Below are positions 63,371-64,000 of a DNA stretch of 64,000 nucleotides, in pieces (the stretch's first letter is position 1; each line of letters opens with the position of its first letter). The stretch is from the NCBI RefSeq assembly GCF_900639985.1, contig NZ_CAAAIM010000002.1:124001-188000 (forward strand). The letters run 5' to 3'. The stretch comes from Legionella rowbothamii (GTDB lineage Bacteria; Pseudomonadota; Gammaproteobacteria; Legionellales; Legionellaceae). The translations under genes and the position numbers were made by a program. The notes beneath the pieces are model-generated. The model had not been told where the DNA came from and searched no databases. It was given only the letters and a program-made list of their open reading frames with translations.

Positions 63371-64000
63371 TTAAGCTCGTAAATAAAGATGTTCAAATCC
63401 TGAAAACGATAAACTATGATGTTTTCTCAATGCCGACTTTTCAGCATCCAAACTCAAATTAGGATAGCGTTCCAGTAAGGTTTTAAAAATATGATGCATT
63501 TCAATACGCGCTAATTTCGCACCTAAACAAAAATGACTGCCATAACCATAACTAAAATGTTGCGCTTTTCTCTCCGCAAGGTTAATGCCATCAGGTTGAT
63601 TAAAATAATGAGGATCACGATTAATCGCATGGGTTGAAATGAAAATAACTTTACCTTGCTCAATTAATTGATCACCGAGCATGGTATTGTTTTTGGTCAC
63701 CCGGAAAATAAAGGTTACCGCAGGATCAAGGCGATTACATTCTTCAATATAAGCATCAAGAGCGTGCATATTTTGTCGGACTTCACTCCATAAGCCTGGG
63801 ATGCTTAATAGGATAAAAAGGTTATTACACAGTTGATCAGTGGTGGTGACTTGTCCTGCAACCAACATCATAATGGCTTGAGAAATAATCTCTTCATCAT
63901 TTAAACCAAAATGTGCTTGGTGTTCTAATAGGATACTCAAAAAATCATTACCCGGTTTGTGGCGTCTGTCGCTAATTAATTGAGCAAAATAATCATACAA
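63371..64000 (-). CDS. Cytochrome P450, C-terminal part, cut by window edge
   Basis: The frame runs off the right edge, so only the last 209 residues are seen. The I-helix oxygen-activation motif is MLVAGQVTTTDQ (AGxxTT). The K-helix ExxR is EECNR. The haem-binding loop is FSYGYGSHFCLGAKLAR with the axial Cys. This is a bacterial soluble class I P450 (CYP family monooxygenase). The substrate is unknown; the redox partners are not in view. A biosynthetic neighbourhood may lie to the right. Confidence 0.93.
   Translation of the reverse strand: MYDYFAQLISDRRHKPGNDFLSILLEHQAHFGLNDEEIISQAIMMLVAGQVTTTDQLCNNLFILLSIPGLWSEVRQNMHALDAYIEECNRLDPAVTFIFRVTKNNTMLGDQLIEQGKVIFISTHAINRDPHYFNQPDGINLAERKAQHFSYGYGSHFCLGAKLARIEMHHIFKTLLERYPNLSLDAEKSALRKHHSLSFSGFEHLYLRA

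Noticed and set aside
1-64000. CRISPR array or tandem repeat region
   Set aside because: The repeats seen are dispersed palindromes without regular spacers, and no cas genes are present.

Overview
The window looks like a chromosome segment from a Legionella species or close relative. It is AT-rich. It carries several copies of the Legionella major outer membrane protein (MOMP) family, an LbtU-family siderophore porin, and Legionella-type gene neighbourhoods such as rsmA / TraI-like gene / apaH and an orphan tatC. Only the family is inferred, not the species. I see no rRNA, tRNA, CRISPR array, intact insertion sequence or prophage.

Region 1 (1-16.1 kb) is a biosynthetic island. It opens with the 3' end of a polyketide/peptide synthase (ketoreductase plus carrier protein), followed 21 bases later by a hybrid sensor kinase. 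On the opposite strand is a tight three-gene operon: a 2618-residue FAAL-ACP-KS-AT-KR-ACP-C synthase, a phosphomannomutase/phosphoglucomutase and a HAD-IB phosphatase. Divergent from it is a pair encoding an APH-fold small-molecule kinase and a membrane transporter. The set suggests a lipid-primed, malonyl-extended product, possibly sugar- or phosphate-modified, joined to an amine or alcohol by the terminal condensation domain.

Region 2 (16.2-22.2 kb) holds a helical-repeat protein of unknown function, argD, sodB, a monothiol glutaredoxin, a 2-Cys peroxiredoxin, rnt and pyrC.

Region 3 (22.2-31.1 kb) is an envelope block: a MotY-like OmpA protein, five tandem MOMP paralogues and an LbtU-family porin. 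Paralogues 1-4 each have a recognisable TTGAC(T)-type promoter. A C-terminal scrap of a sixth copy lies between paralogues 2 and 3, and a terminator-like hairpin sits directly on the ribosome binding site of paralogue 5.

Region 4 (31.2-50.2 kb) is mostly housekeeping: an NfeD/slipin pair, dcd, ihfB, a membrane-anchored DOT1-like methyltransferase, a possible PmrA-regulated effector candidate, a cystathionine beta-synthase-like enzyme, poxB, fumC, rsmE, trxA-rho, ubiD-fre, hspQ, tatC and panD.

Region 5 (50.4-64 kb) runs rsmA, a TraI_2/MobH-like protein and apaH, then an overlapping TolC-adaptor-ATPase-permease export operon, a di-haem cytochrome c peroxidase-like protein, mltB with an msrB-msrA fusion, two unknown proteins and the C-terminal part of a cytochrome P450.

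Across the window, about ten intergenic spaces carry GTAG-tipped palindromes in at least two sequence families, often as inverted pairs. They resemble REP/BIME elements and often sit where terminators are expected.
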